From contig NZ_BJNV01000009.1 in NCBI RefSeq assembly GCF_006539865.1, positions 1 to 64,000 of the forward strand: 64,000 bases of DNA, in the 5' to 3' direction. The translations under genes were made by a program, and so were the position numbers. Source of the stretch: Zoogloea ramigera (GTDB lineage: Bacteria; Pseudomonadota; Gammaproteobacteria; Burkholderiales; Rhodocyclaceae). Shown piece by piece: positions 49,356 through 58,418 of the stretch (positions are counted from its first letter, which is position 1; each line of letters starts with the position of its first letter). The notes below the pieces were generated by a model, which was not told the DNA's origin, did no database searches, and was given only the letters and a program-made list of their open reading frames with translations.

Positions 49356-49407
49356 CGTGGTGGCTCGTCGCTTTGGAGGGGGGGGGAGGGGCCGGGTTCG
49401 GGCACAA

Positions 49408-49435
49408 TTTTGGGGCCACGGGCCGGTGCTATACT
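49408..49435 (+). promoter_or_regulatory. Candidate promoter of yggS-proC-yggT-yggU
   Basis: TTTTGG (49408-49413), a 16-base spacer and TATACT (49430-49435), 31 bases before the TTG start of yggS. The -35 element is weak. Confidence 0.5.
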
Positions 49436-49465
49436 CAACGGCCCCAGGCTTCCGAAAATTGAGCT

Positions 49466-50161
49466 TTGCAAGATTATAAGTCAGGGCTTTCCGCCCGCCT
49501 CCAAAACCTTGTCATGCGCATCGCGCGTGCCGCCGAGGCGGCCGGGCGTGATGCCGCCGAAGTAAGGCTGCTGGCCGTCAGCAAGACCTGGCCGGCCGAC
49601 AGCGTGCGTGAGGCCGCGGCCGCCGGGCAGTGTGCCTTCGGCGAGAACTACGTGCAGGAGGGCGCCGAGAAGGTCGACGCGCTGGCCGGGCTGGGCCTCG
49701 AATGGCATTTCATCGGCCCGCTCCAGAGCAACAAGACACGCCTCGTGGCGAACCGCTTTGTGTGGGTGCATTCCATCGACCGCCTGAAGATCGCCGAGCG
49801 CCTGTCGGCCCAGCGGGACGCGCATCTGCCGCCCCTCGAGGTGTGCATCCAGGTCAATGTGAGCGGCGAGGCGAGCAAGAGCGGCGTGGCGCCGGGCGAG
49901 CTGCCTGAGCTGGCCCATGCGGTGGCGGGCCTGCCACGGCTGCGGCTGCGTGGCCTGATGGCGATCCCCGAGCCGACCTCCGACGTCGCTTTGCAGCGGG
50001 CGCGCTTTGCCACGCTGCGCCAGTTGCGCGACCAGCTCAACGCCGACGGCCTGGCCCTCGACACCCTGTCGATGGGCATGTCCGACGATCTCGAGGCGGC
50101 GATCGCGGAGGGCTCCACCATGGTCCGGGTCGGTACGGCGATCTTCGGTTCCCGGTCCTGA
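49466..50161 (+). CDS. yggS: YggS/PLPBP-family PLP-homeostasis protein
   Basis: 231 residues with a probable TTG start. PLP-binding lysine in VRLLAVSKTWPADSV, then CAFGENYVQEGAEKV, LEWHFIGPLQSNKTR, HSIDRLKIAERL, VCIQVNVSGEASKSG, LRGLMAIPEP and LSMGMSDDLEAAIAEGSTMVRVGTAIFG. The protein binds pyridoxal phosphate and balances vitamin B6 and amino-acid pools; it has no known catalytic activity. yggS-proC-yggT is a widely conserved cluster. Confidence 0.94.
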   Translation: MQDYKSGLSARLQNLVMRIARAAEAAGRDAAEVRLLAVSKTWPADSVREAAAAGQCAFGENYVQEGAEKVDALAGLGLEWHFIGPLQSNKTRLVANRFVWVHSIDRLKIAERLSAQRDAHLPPLEVCIQVNVSGEASKSGVAPGELPELAHAVAGLPRLRLRGLMAIPEPTSDVALQRARFATLRQLRDQLNADGLALDTLSMGMSDDLEAAIAEGSTMVRVGTAIFGSRS

Positions 50162-50282
50162 AATCCGGCTGGCGGAATGCTGCGGCCACCCGCTGCGCCC
50201 CGCCCCGGTTGTTTTCCGAACAGGCGCCGCATCATCCCGGGTGGCCTGTATCCTTTCGATTCCTACAGACGGAAAGACGGCA

Positions 50283-51095
50283 ATGAAAATTACCTTCCTC
50301 GGCGGCGGTAACATGGCGGTAGCCCTGATCGGCGGCCTCCTCAAGCGCGGTTTCAAGGCGACGGACGTGCAGGTGGTCGAACTCTCCGGTGAGGGCCGGG
50401 CCCGCCTCGCCGCCGACTTCGGCGTGCGTGCCATCGAGGCCATTGATGATGCGGCGCTGGCCTGCGATGTGCTGGTGCTGGCGGTCAAGCCCCAGCAGCT
50501 CCGCGCGGCGGTGGCGCCCATCGCCGGCCGGCTCGACCGGCAGCTGGTGGTGAGCATCGCCGCCGGCCTGCGCCTCGCCGACATCGGGCGCTGGCTGGGG
50601 GGCCATGGCAAGCTCGTGCGCTGCATGCCGAACACCCCGGCACTGATCGGGGCGGGCATCACCGGCCTTTTCGCCGATGCTTCGGTGGATGCGGCCGGGC
50701 GGGCGGCTGCCGAAGAAGTGCTGGCGGCGGTCGGCTCCACCGTGTGGGTGCAGGACGAGGCACAGATCGACGGCGTCACCGCCATCTCGGGCAGCGGCCC
50801 GGCTTACGTCTTCCATTTCATCGAGTGTCTGCAAGCCTCGGGCGAGGCCCTCGGTTTCGAGGCCGACACTGCCCGTAAGCTGGCCATCGACACCGTGCTC
50901 GGCGCGGCCCGGCTGGCCGCCGGCAGTGCCGAGTCGCCCGCGGTGCTGCGCGAGCGCGTCACCTCGAAGGGTGGCACGACGGCGGCGGCGCTGGCCTCGA
51001 TGGCGGCAGATGGTTTCCCGGACGTGATCCGGCGGGCCGTGGTGGCAGCTGAAGCCCGCGGGCGCGAGCTCGGCGACGAGCTGGGCCGCGATTGA
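50283..51095 (+). CDS. proC: Pyrroline-5-carboxylate reductase
   Basis: 270 residues. The Rossmann start is MKITFLGGGNMAVALIGGLL, then VLAVKPQQL, CMPNTPALIGAGITGLF and the family signature ISGSGPAYVFHFIECLQASGEALG, with TSKGGTTAAAL near the end. It reduces pyrroline-5-carboxylate with NAD(P)H in the last step of proline synthesis. It follows yggS by 121 bases and precedes yggT by 14 bases. Confidence 0.96.
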   Translation: MKITFLGGGNMAVALIGGLLKRGFKATDVQVVELSGEGRARLAADFGVRAIEAIDDAALACDVLVLAVKPQQLRAAVAPIAGRLDRQLVVSIAAGLRLADIGRWLGGHGKLVRCMPNTPALIGAGITGLFADASVDAAGRAAAEEVLAAVGSTVWVQDEAQIDGVTAISGSGPAYVFHFIECLQASGEALGFEADTARKLAIDTVLGAARLAAGSAESPAVLRERVTSKGGTTAAALASMAADGFPDVIRRAVVAAEARGRELGDELGRD

Positions 51096-51109
51096 TCCAG
51101 GGAGGCATC

Positions 51110-51682
51110 ATGCTCGGAAGCCTTCTCCTCACCGTCATCGAAACCCTCGGCGGCCTATTGTCCGGCGTGCTGCTCGCACGCTTCATCATGCAGTGGCAGC
51201 GGGTTTCGTTCCGCAACCCCATCGGCCAGTTCGTCGTGGCCACCACCGACTGGCTGGTGCTGCCCCTGCGGCGTTTCATTCCCGGCCTCGGGGGGCTGGA
51301 TCTGGCCAGCCTGCTGCCCGCGTGGGTGGTCCAGGTTCTGGTGGTGTTTGCCATGCTCGGCCTGTTGGGCCGGATCGGTGCGGCAAACCCGTTCAGCCTG
51401 CTGGCCGTGATGTGGGGCGTGGGCCTGCTTGAGACGGTCAAGGTGGCGCTCTACCTGCTGATGGGGGTGGTGCTGATGTCGGCGATCCTGTCGTGGGTCA
51501 ATCCCCATGCGCCGATGGCCGGTGTCATCAATGCCCTCGCGGAGCCGTGTCTGCGTCCGTTCCGGCGCGTCATCCCGCTCATCGGCGGCGTCGACCTGAG
51601 CCCCATCGCGTTGTTTCTGCTGCTGCAGGTGGCGCTCAGCGCCCTGGCCATGGCCAAGCTCATGCTGATCGGCGTGGCCTGA
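51110..51682 (+). CDS. yggT: YggT-family membrane protein
   Basis: 190 residues containing the two YggT repeats, each with one or two membrane helices and the pattern FRNPIGQFVVATTDWLVLPLRRFIPGLGGLDL or ILSWVNPHAPMAGVINALAEPCLRPFRRVIPLIGGVDLSPI. Members have been tied to osmotic shock protection and cell division; the mechanism is unknown. GGAGG lies four bases before the ATG. The GTG start of the next gene is two bases past its stop. Confidence 0.92.
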   Translation: MLGSLLLTVIETLGGLLSGVLLARFIMQWQRVSFRNPIGQFVVATTDWLVLPLRRFIPGLGGLDLASLLPAWVVQVLVVFAMLGLLGRIGAANPFSLLAVMWGVGLLETVKVALYLLMGVVLMSAILSWVNPHAPMAGVINALAEPCLRPFRRVIPLIGGVDLSPIALFLLLQVALSALAMAKLMLIGVA

Positions 51683-51684
51683 GC

Positions 51685-51975
51685 GTGAGCTGGTATGCCC
51701 AGGCTGCCGACGGCAGCCTGATTCTCACGCTGCACATTCAGCCCGGCGCCCGCAAAACCGAGATCGCCGGGCTGCATGGCGGCGCGCTCAAGATCCGTCT
51801 GGCTGCGCCGCCGGTGGACGGCAAGGCCAACGCCGCGCTCCTGGGTTTTCTTGCCAAGACCTGCGGGGTCTCCAAGTCGGCGGTCGAGCTGATCAGCGGC
51901 GATAGTTCCCGCGCCAAGCGGGTCCGTCTGCGTGGTGCGGACCTGGACAGGGTTGCCGGGCTCGCCGGCGACTGA
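51685..51975 (+). CDS. yggU: DUF167 (YggU) family protein
   Basis: 96 residues with a GTG start directly behind yggT. Family signature: LTLHIQPGARKTEIAGLHGGALKIRLAAPPVDGKANAALLGFLAK and a C-terminal SGDSSRAKRVRLRG. The function of YggU is unknown. It ends the operon; a perfect terminator follows 58 bases later. Confidence 0.9.
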   Translation: MSWYAQAADGSLILTLHIQPGARKTEIAGLHGGALKIRLAAPPVDGKANAALLGFLAKTCGVSKSAVELISGDSSRAKRVRLRGADLDRVAGLAGD

Positions 51976-52033
51976 ACCTGCCGTACTCCCGGCGAAAGCC
52001 GGTTCGGGTCGGCCGCGCCGCACGCGAAATCAC

Positions 52034-52073
52034 AAAGCAAAAGGCCAGTCCGTGTGGACTGGCCTTTTGCTTT
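52034..52073. terminator. Bidirectional rho-independent terminator
   Basis: A perfect 18-bp stem around the loop GTGT: AAAGCAAAAGGCCAGTCC pairs with GGACTGGCCTTTTGCTTT. A-runs and T-runs on both sides let it stop the yggS-proC-yggT-yggU transcript on the plus strand and the tRNA transcript on the minus strand. Confidence 0.92.
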
Positions 52074-52078
52074 GGTAC

Positions 52079-52154
<76 letters not shown>

Positions 52155-52164
52155 GAAGCCCTGA

Positions 52165-52193
52165 ATTATATTTAATAAGCCAGGTCGGATCAA
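52165..52193 (-). promoter_or_regulatory. Promoter of tRNA-Thr
   Basis: On the minus strand TTGATC (52193-52188), a 17-base spacer and TATAAT (52170-52165), ten bases before the mature tRNA start. Confidence 0.85.
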
Positions 52194-52208
52194 GCCCGCT
52201 CGGTGGGG

Positions 52209-55200
52209 TTATTCGTGGATCACGCGCCAGTTTGTAACCCGCGGCTCGCCGGACTCGGCGACGGTGCTGCCGTAGATCTTGCTGCCGCCGCTCACGTCGG
52301 TGCCGAGAACCCGGATGCTGGAGCCGATACGGACCAGGGAGGTGTCGGCCAGGCCAGGGCTCAGCTCCATCCATTCGATGCGCGAGCGCTGGCCGCCGAC
52401 CACGGTGCTCAGCACGCTTTGGCCGCTCCCGTAGTAGGCGGAGTAGAGGCGGGTGGTGCCGCTGGCGTTGCAGGGGTCGTCGTTCAGGATCGAGCCGCCC
52501 CATGTCACCACCCCATCGTTGGCCTGGAGGTTGAGCACGATGCGTTCGGTCACCGCTGGCTTGCCGACACTGGCGAAGCGCCCGGTCAGATCGTAGTACC
52601 AGCCCATGGGGGTGGCGCTGTCTGCCGTCGCGCCGGCCAGCAGGTTGGTCACGGCGGCCATCTTGGCGCGGGTGATCGGGAAGGAGACCCCACCGGGAAG
52701 GGCTGTTTCGTGGCTCTCCGATCCATAGGCGCGGCTCTTGGTGCCGTCACGGAAGGCGTAGAGGGTCTGCTGCTGCGTGTTGCCCTGATCTTCCAGTGAC
52801 AGCAGCCGCCCGGTCCCGACGAAGACGTAGCGCTTCAGGTCTTTTGCCGAGTATTCGATCTTGGGCGCCGTCGTGACCGGCTGGGGGGTTCCGTCCGGTG
52901 CCTTGAGTTCGCCGATCTTGATGGCCGCGGGGTCTTTGGTGAGGTCGCTGAAGTCGAAACGCCACAGATTGCCGAGGAGATCGCCGCCATAGACGTACTT
53001 CAAGGTGTAGTCGGAGTAGCCCTCGGTGTAGCCCTCGATCTGGGCGAGGCCGGCGGGGTTCGTGGCCGTGCCGGCGCTGGTCTGGATGGGGCCCTTGAGG
53101 AGCTCGCCGGTCTTTGCGTTCAGGACGAAGAGGGCGCCCTTGCCGGTGGTGTTGTTGTAGCCGGAGGTCAGGATCACCACCCAGCCCCAGCGGCGGGTCT
53201 TTGCGATGAGCGGACGACCGTAGCTGTAGCCCATGTCCGCATGGCTGAACTCCCACAGAATCTTGCTGGCCATGCCGGTTTCGTTGAGGGAGCCCGGCGT
53301 TATGTCGGTCACATCCACGGCAATGAAGCTCCGTCCGCCCTTGCCCTGGCCGGTGACCAGCAGCGTGCGCCAGTCGGCGGGCGTGCTGGCGCCGATGGCA
53401 GCGAGGCTGTTGCCGGTGCGGGCAAAGTCCACGTCACGGATTTCCGGCGTGGCGTTCATGTAGTAGTGGTGGGTGTATGTCGGCCGGGCAAGCGCCTGCA
53501 GGCCGCTGCTCTGCGGAGTCCCGTCGGGGCCTTCGAAGGTGGAGTAGGGCACCACGGCGAAGACTTCGTTACCCGCGTTGGTGCTTTCGCTGGCATCGAA
53601 GGCGTGCAGCATGCCGTCGTTGGCGCCCACGAAGACGAGGGGCGTGCGGCTGGCCTTGCTGCTCTTGAAGGTGGTGTAGCCCGGGTTGTGGGTGTCGGAG
53701 TAGCTGGCGTTCGGCTTGCCGAGGTAGGTCACCTTGGAGTCGACGATGTCGCCCAGAAGGTTCGTCCGGAGGCGGTAGGCCTTGGTGGTCGCGATGGTCG
53801 ACTCGTTGCTGCGGTCACCACGCAGGTAGTTGAGGATGTTCTTGCCGTCGGTCGAGTTGCCCGTCGGCGCCGCGCTCGAGATGCTCAGGTTGAGCTGTTG
53901 GGTCGCGCTGAGGTAATCCCAGCGGAAGGGCGTACCCCTCAGGTCGGACGGGACGGGGTTCGTCTTGGTCTTGTCGACCGGGCTCATGGTCACGATGATC
54001 CGGTTGTCGCTCCCGATGTTCCCCAATTTGGCGGCGGCACTCCAGAGCTGGGTGAGGTCGGGCTGGTCATTGACGATCTTGTTGATCCTGGAGGCGATCA
54101 CGTCGCCTGACCAGGTCCCCGCGTCATAGGTGCCCTGATAGGTGTTGGAGCCGCCGCTCGTCTCGCTGAGCTGCAGGCTCGACAGGCCGCTACCTGCTGC
54201 TGCGCCAGCACCTTCGGCGATGCTCATGAAAGCATTCTGCAGGCCAACGAACATGTCGTCCGGCTTGCTTGCGGGAAAGTAGTTGTTGGGTAATTCGTAG
54301 CCGTTGTACCTGCGGATGTTGGTCTTCTTGACGTCCAGGCCGCCCCAGATGTCGGTGCTTGGATTGAACGCCGAGGGCGGGGCCTTGGGGTCGGGCTTCT
54401 TGTAGCCGCCGTACTTGGCGGCCAGCCAGTACTGGTTCTTGTTTGCATAGCCGCCTTCGAGAACGTCCATCCAGTAGGTTTCGATGGTCTGGGTTCCGGG
54501 AAGCTCGGTGCGGATGTCGTTGGAGTGGGCGTAATAGGCGATCCCCGCCATCAGGTAGCCGTTGTCGGTGCCGCTGGACCCTGCAACCAGGTCGGTGCCG
54601 AGGGTCGAGCCCAAGCCCTCGAGGGCGCCCACGGTGTCGGTCCAGGCCTTTGCCGTCTTGCCGGCCATGTTCCCGTCCACGTCGCTGGGAGCCGGGGCGT
54701 TGCTGCCCGACAGGTTGCGGTCGTAGTTGCTGTTGGTGTCACCGATGCCGATGATGTAGTTCTTCTTGCAGGAGAGCGCGCCCTGGGTGGGATACTTGGG
54801 GTCCCTGGCGGGGTCGTTCCATTCGGTGAACACGGGGAAGCCGTCCCGCAGGGTGGCGTCCACGCCGGAAACATAAGAGGCCGTGGGCGTCATGGCCTTG
54901 AAATACTTTACGGCCTCGGCGTACATCTCGCTCACCGGGTCGAACCGTTTGTACTTTCCGCTGCTCTGCCCGAACTTGTTGAGGTAGTTGATCGTACCGC
55001 TGTTGACCTGCTGCTTGGCCTGCATGCCGTAGGGGTCGTCAAGGAAGGCGCCGGTTTCGGTGATCTCGTTGTCGAGGCTCTGGATCTGGGCGCGCAGGAC
55101 GCCGCCGTCCCGCGCGATGTTGCTGGCGGTATTCTCGGTCAGATAAAGATAGCCAAAGGCGCCGAAATACATCTTGTCCTTGTATTGCTGCATCAGGCCG

Positions 55201-56027
55201 GCGGGTTTCCAGACGGTCTTGGTGCCGGCCGAGTCCACGTACTTGCGGCAGTTGGATTCCAGGAAACTGCCCGCGCCGGTGCCTTGATCCCGGCAGACCT
55301 CGACGTTGACGTTGTAAACGGCGACCTGTGTCTGTTCAATCGACGTTTCGGCGTTCTTAGACCATGGGGCCTTGCCTTCGGCTTCGTAGCCAAAGCGGAC
55401 CTGCACGCCCATGCCGCCGTTGCGAATCCATAACGGACGGTCATGGAAATCGACGGGCAGCCCGGTGTAGCTCTTCACCAGGCTCTTGTCCAGAAAACGG
55501 TCCGGGAAGTTGCTGGTCAGGTAGCTTCCCTGCGCCGATGCGTAAGCCCGCTGCAACACGGTCTTGCCCAGCGGCGACCCGCTGGCGCTGGCGAATGTCT
55601 TGGGCTCGTCGGTGAGCCGCAGGCCCCCGGTGAGCACCCAGCGGAAGGTGTCCACGCCCTGCATCGTGGCCCAGTTCATGAAGTTGCCGCTCCACCGGTT
55701 CGCGCAGGTGTAGTTTGAACCGGCGAAGTCGGCCGGCTCAAAATACGAACCGTTGTAGGTGTAGCACTTGTTGGGGTCGAAATAGCCGAGGTATTTTTTG
55801 GTGGTGACGAAGGTGTCGCCATCGTCCTGGTGAGCTCGGGTGATCGCGGTGGGGAACTCGACCGACAGCGCGAGCATCACGTTGGCCGGCACGTCGGCGA
55901 TCGAGATCGGCTGGTCTGCCAGCGGCGTGAGCGCGGCGGTGGCGCCGGTGGTCATTGACATGGTCGCGACGCCGGCCAGCACGAGCGTAGCCGTGCGCAA
56001 GCCGGGCATGAAGGTCGTGGATTTCAT
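52209..56027 (-). CDS. pilY1: Type IV pilus tip adhesin/assembly protein PilY1
   Basis: 1272 residues with a signal peptide (LVLAGVATMSMTTGATA). The mature protein starts with the betaproteobacterial PilY1 pattern DVPANVMLALSVEFPTAITRA, which lacks a clear von Willebrand MIDAS motif. The C-terminal half is the PilC/PilY beta-propeller (TPLVFVGANDGMLHAFDASE, VVPYSTFEG, YVYGGDLLGNLWRFDFSD, RYVFVGTGRLL). PilY1 sits at the pilus tip with the minor pilins, primes assembly, counteracts retraction and mediates adhesion. AAAGGAAAC lies before the ATG used here; an upstream in-frame ATG would add a non-signal extension. Last gene of the operon. Confidence 0.95.
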   Translation of the reverse strand: MKSTTFMPGLRTATLVLAGVATMSMTTGATAALTPLADQPISIADVPANVMLALSVEFPTAITRAHQDDGDTFVTTKKYLGYFDPNKCYTYNGSYFEPADFAGSNYTCANRWSGNFMNWATMQGVDTFRWVLTGGLRLTDEPKTFASASGSPLGKTVLQRAYASAQGSYLTSNFPDRFLDKSLVKSYTGLPVDFHDRPLWIRNGGMGVQVRFGYEAEGKAPWSKNAETSIEQTQVAVYNVNVEVCRDQGTGAGSFLESNCRKYVDSAGTKTVWKPAGLMQQYKDKMYFGAFGYLYLTENTASNIARDGGVLRAQIQSLDNEITETGAFLDDPYGMQAKQQVNSGTINYLNKFGQSSGKYKRFDPVSEMYAEAVKYFKAMTPTASYVSGVDATLRDGFPVFTEWNDPARDPKYPTQGALSCKKNYIIGIGDTNSNYDRNLSGSNAPAPSDVDGNMAGKTAKAWTDTVGALEGLGSTLGTDLVAGSSGTDNGYLMAGIAYYAHSNDIRTELPGTQTIETYWMDVLEGGYANKNQYWLAAKYGGYKKPDPKAPPSAFNPSTDIWGGLDVKKTNIRRYNGYELPNNYFPASKPDDMFVGLQNAFMSIAEGAGAAAGSGLSSLQLSETSGGSNTYQGTYDAGTWSGDVIASRINKIVNDQPDLTQLWSAAAKLGNIGSDNRIIVTMSPVDKTKTNPVPSDLRGTPFRWDYLSATQQLNLSISSAAPTGNSTDGKNILNYLRGDRSNESTIATTKAYRLRTNLLGDIVDSKVTYLGKPNASYSDTHNPGYTTFKSSKASRTPLVFVGANDGMLHAFDASESTNAGNEVFAVVPYSTFEGPDGTPQSSGLQALARPTYTHHYYMNATPEIRDVDFARTGNSLAAIGASTPADWRTLLVTGQGKGGRSFIAVDVTDITPGSLNETGMASKILWEFSHADMGYSYGRPLIAKTRRWGWVVILTSGYNNTTGKGALFVLNAKTGELLKGPIQTSAGTATNPAGLAQIEGYTEGYSDYTLKYVYGGDLLGNLWRFDFSDLTKDPAAIKIGELKAPDGTPQPVTTAPKIEYSAKDLKRYVFVGTGRLLSLEDQGNTQQQTLYAFRDGTKSRAYGSESHETALPGGVSFPITRAKMAAVTNLLAGATADSATPMGWYYDLTGRFASVGKPAVTERIVLNLQANDGVVTWGGSILNDDPCNASGTTRLYSAYYGSGQSVLSTVVGGQRSRIEWMELSPGLADTSLVRIGSSIRVLGTDVSGGSKIYGSTVAESGEPRVTNWRVIHE

Positions 56028-56056
56028 TTGATGTTTCCTTTGTGCGGCGGCGACGA

Positions 56057-56695
56057 TCATTTGACTCGGGTGGTAACGGTTGCCTGAACGTAGGTCTGCG
56101 TATTGCGCATCCCGTCACTGCGGATGGTGACGCGGTAGAGCGGCAGCGAGATCGACCCGGGTTTGTCCTGCCGGTAGGAGCCGCCAAGCTCGTAGCGGTC
56201 CGAGACGGAGCATTTGGACTCGCTGGACGGGCCAAAGTCCGAGCACATCCGCTCGATCAGGAAGCGCACCTCCTGGCCGTCTTCGCTGACGGGCTTGATC
56301 TTCGAGAACTTTGCGTCGAACTCGGCCTTGTTCTTCAGGATCCGCGGAACGCCGTTGGCATCGGCTTCGAGGAGGCGGGGCGAGTAGTTGAGCGAGATCC
56401 AGGTGGCGGCCGCCGTGCACGGCCCGGGGTCGCAGCCATCGTCGCTGGCTTCGTTGGCCAGGAAGTCGCTGCGCTGCATGACCTCGAAGGCCCTGTTCAG
56501 GCCGACGCTGGTCCGGTTGACCGAGTCGCGCTTGAAGGCCAGGTTGCCCGACAGAAGCGCCGAGGTGTCGACCGAGCGGAGCAGGGAAACCCCGCCCAGC
56601 ATCATCACGACGAGGACCACCAGCACCACGGCCAGTACCGACCCCCGGCTGCGGGACGGATGTGGGAGCGAGAAGGGATGCGTGCGCAATCGCAT
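56057..56695 (-). CDS. pilX: Minor pilin-associated protein PilX
   Basis: 212 residues. A basic leader ending in RSRG is followed by SVLAVVLVVLVVMMLGGVSLLRSVDTSALLSGNLAFKRDSVN, the typical PilX N-terminus (PilX_N) with the segment LRSVDTSALLAGN. Cysteines at DDGCDPGPC and in ERMCSDFGPSSESKC are likely disulfide partners. It belongs to the pilus tip priming complex. It follows pilW by 15 bases and precedes pilY1 by 29. Confidence 0.92.
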   Translation of the reverse strand: MRLRTHPFSLPHPSRSRGSVLAVVLVVLVVMMLGGVSLLRSVDTSALLSGNLAFKRDSVNRTSVGLNRAFEVMQRSDFLANEASDDGCDPGPCTAAATWISLNYSPRLLEADANGVPRILKNKAEFDAKFSKIKPVSEDGQEVRFLIERMCSDFGPSSESKCSVSDRYELGGSYRQDKPGSISLPLYRVTIRSDGMRNTQTYVQATVTTRVK

Positions 56696-56710
56696 GGGGA
56701 CACCTGGAGA

Positions 56711-57934
56711 TTATTTGGGAGTGGATTTCATGTTGCGCAGCGGAATCACCCAGTCGAACACCTGGTAGCCGTAGCGCTGCTCGCTGGACGAGAGTTTCAC
56801 GGTCACCTGCCGGCTGGTCTGGAGATCCTGGAACAGCACCAGCTGGGTCGGCTTGGCGTCAACTACCTGGGCTTGAGGGGTGCGCAGGATCACACCGATA
56901 CGGATCGCCTTGATCTGGTCGACCTTCTGCTGGGTGGCCGCGTTGCCGTCCATCAGCTCGGTGATGCTCCAGCCGGATTCGGACGGGGCGATCCATTCAT
57001 CCACCGCATCGTCGTTGGGGATGCCCCCGACGCCGTTGTCGACACCGTAGCGGGCCTTGAAGAGCAGGATGTTCTCGCCGAAGGACTGCAGCGGGCGCCT
57101 TTGCAGGAGATCGTATTCGACCAGCTCGTTGCTGCTATTTACCGAGAGCAGCGAGAAGGTCGGCTGGTCCTCGCGCCCGAGGTGAAAGGCCGAGGGGCTG
57201 TTGGTGGTCGACAGGAGGGTGCCGTAGGAGCTCGAACCCTGATTGAGCGGAACCACCGTGTAGGAGGCTGGTGAGATCACTTTTGCGGCGGCAGGCATCA
57301 CCGCCAGCCCCAGCGAGATGTCCTGGGTCGGGGTGCCGCCGGAGTAGTTGGAGGCCACCTGGACGATCTGGCAATCTGCCGGCCCGCCGGCCACGTCCTG
57401 GGCGACTGCCAGCAGCAGGTCGGTGGTGCTCTGGCCCGCGTCCTTGAGGCCGATCCCGTTGGGGTTCGAGACGGTCAGGGAGGTCCCCGTCGAGTCGAAG
57501 GGGATGTCCCGGTTCGAGGACGGGGAGTTGGCAGCGATCACCATGACCGTATCCGAGCCGGTGCCGCCGTCCCGGATGCCGACGGGCAGCACCCGGACAG
57601 ACTTGGGAAAGCTCTCGAAGGGCGCCGGGAAACTCGACACCGGCAGCAGCGGGCTGCCCGCGCGGTTCACCTTCAACAGACAGCTCCAGATGTTGCGGCC
57701 CTGCACCAGCCCGGCGCCGCCTTCTTCCAGCATCAGGTTGAGCCGTGCGCCGACGACGGCAGCCGTCTGGACGGTGTCGGCGGCGCCGCCCACGTTGCGG
57801 CGGAACGTTTCGCTGGAGGTGAAGGCCTTGAAGATGACCAGGGAGGCCAGCAGGCCGATGGCCATCCCGACCATGACTTCGACAAGACTGATGCCGCGCT
57901 GGGCTTTCGGCTTCGGCATGGGGCGCTTGAACAT
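56711..57934 (-). CDS. pilW: Minor pilin PilW
   Basis: 407 residues. Prepilin leader MFKRPMPKPKAQRG, cleavage before ISLVEVMVGMAIGLLASLVIFKAF (glutamate at position 5 of the mature protein). The large globular domain and the C-terminal KAIRIGVILRTPQ segment match PilW. With FimT/FimU, PilV, PilX and PilE it forms the minor pilin tip. It lies nine bases after pilV. Confidence 0.93.
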   Translation of the reverse strand: MFKRPMPKPKAQRGISLVEVMVGMAIGLLASLVIFKAFTSSETFRRNVGGAADTVQTAAVVGARLNLMLEEGGAGLVQGRNIWSCLLKVNRAGSPLLPVSSFPAPFESFPKSVRVLPVGIRDGGTGSDTVMVIAANSPSSNRDIPFDSTGTSLTVSNPNGIGLKDAGQSTTDLLLAVAQDVAGGPADCQIVQVASNYSGGTPTQDISLGLAVMPAAAKVISPASYTVVPLNQGSSSYGTLLSTTNSPSAFHLGREDQPTFSLLSVNSSNELVEYDLLQRRPLQSFGENILLFKARYGVDNGVGGIPNDDAVDEWIAPSESGWSITELMDGNAATQQKVDQIKAIRIGVILRTPQAQVVDAKPTQLVLFQDLQTSRQVTVKLSSSEQRYGYQVFDWVIPLRNMKSTPK

Positions 57935-57943
57935 GTGGGCTTC

Positions 57944-58402
57944 CTAGAAAAGCAGTGCGCGGGTGACGTAGCGCCCTTTGACTTCCTTGATCTGAGTCGG
58001 GTTTTTGGCCACGCCAGGCATCTCCCAGGTCACCTCCAGATAAACGATGAGGGTGCTCGTGGTGGCGGACTTGGTGAAGGTGGGGGTTACCACCGCGTTC
58101 GGCAGGCGTGCCGCGGCGATCACCCGGTCGTTGAGCCAGGCCTTGAACTTTGGCCCGTTGGGGGCGGCAAACTCGGTTTCCACCTTGCTCACGTCGGAAG
58201 CCGTCATCTTGGCCAGCAGCTCGTCGGCGAGCATCGCCGCCTCGGTGCGGAAACGGCTGTCCGTGGCGATCTTGGTGGAGGCGGCCTGGAAGCCGACCAT
58301 GCCCAGCAGCCCCAGCGAAAAGATCAGGAGGGCCACCAGCGCCTCGAGAAGGACGTAACCCGACTGGGTGGGCCGGGTGGATCGGGACTGTTTGGTGTTC
58401 AT
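57944..58402 (-). CDS. pilV: Minor pilin PilV
   Basis: 152 residues. Leader with cleavage in TQSG before YVLLEALVALLIFSLGLLGMVGFQA (position 5 glutamate), the PilV N-terminal pattern with LEALVALLIFSLGLLG. The C-terminus has TWEMPG-like VTWEMPGVAKN. Starts 16 bases after fimT. Confidence 0.93.
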   Translation of the reverse strand: MNTKQSRSTRPTQSGYVLLEALVALLIFSLGLLGMVGFQAASTKIATDSRFRTEAAMLADELLAKMTASDVSKVETEFAAPNGPKFKAWLNDRVIAAARLPNAVVTPTFTKSATTSTLIVYLEVTWEMPGVAKNPTQIKEVKGRYVTRALLF

Positions 58403-58418
58403 GGTCAGACCTTCGGGC

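Noticed and set aside
52209..56060. Longer pilY1 start at 56060
   Set aside because: The added residues do not form part of the signal peptide, and the better ribosome-binding site AAAGGAAAC precedes the ATG at 56027.
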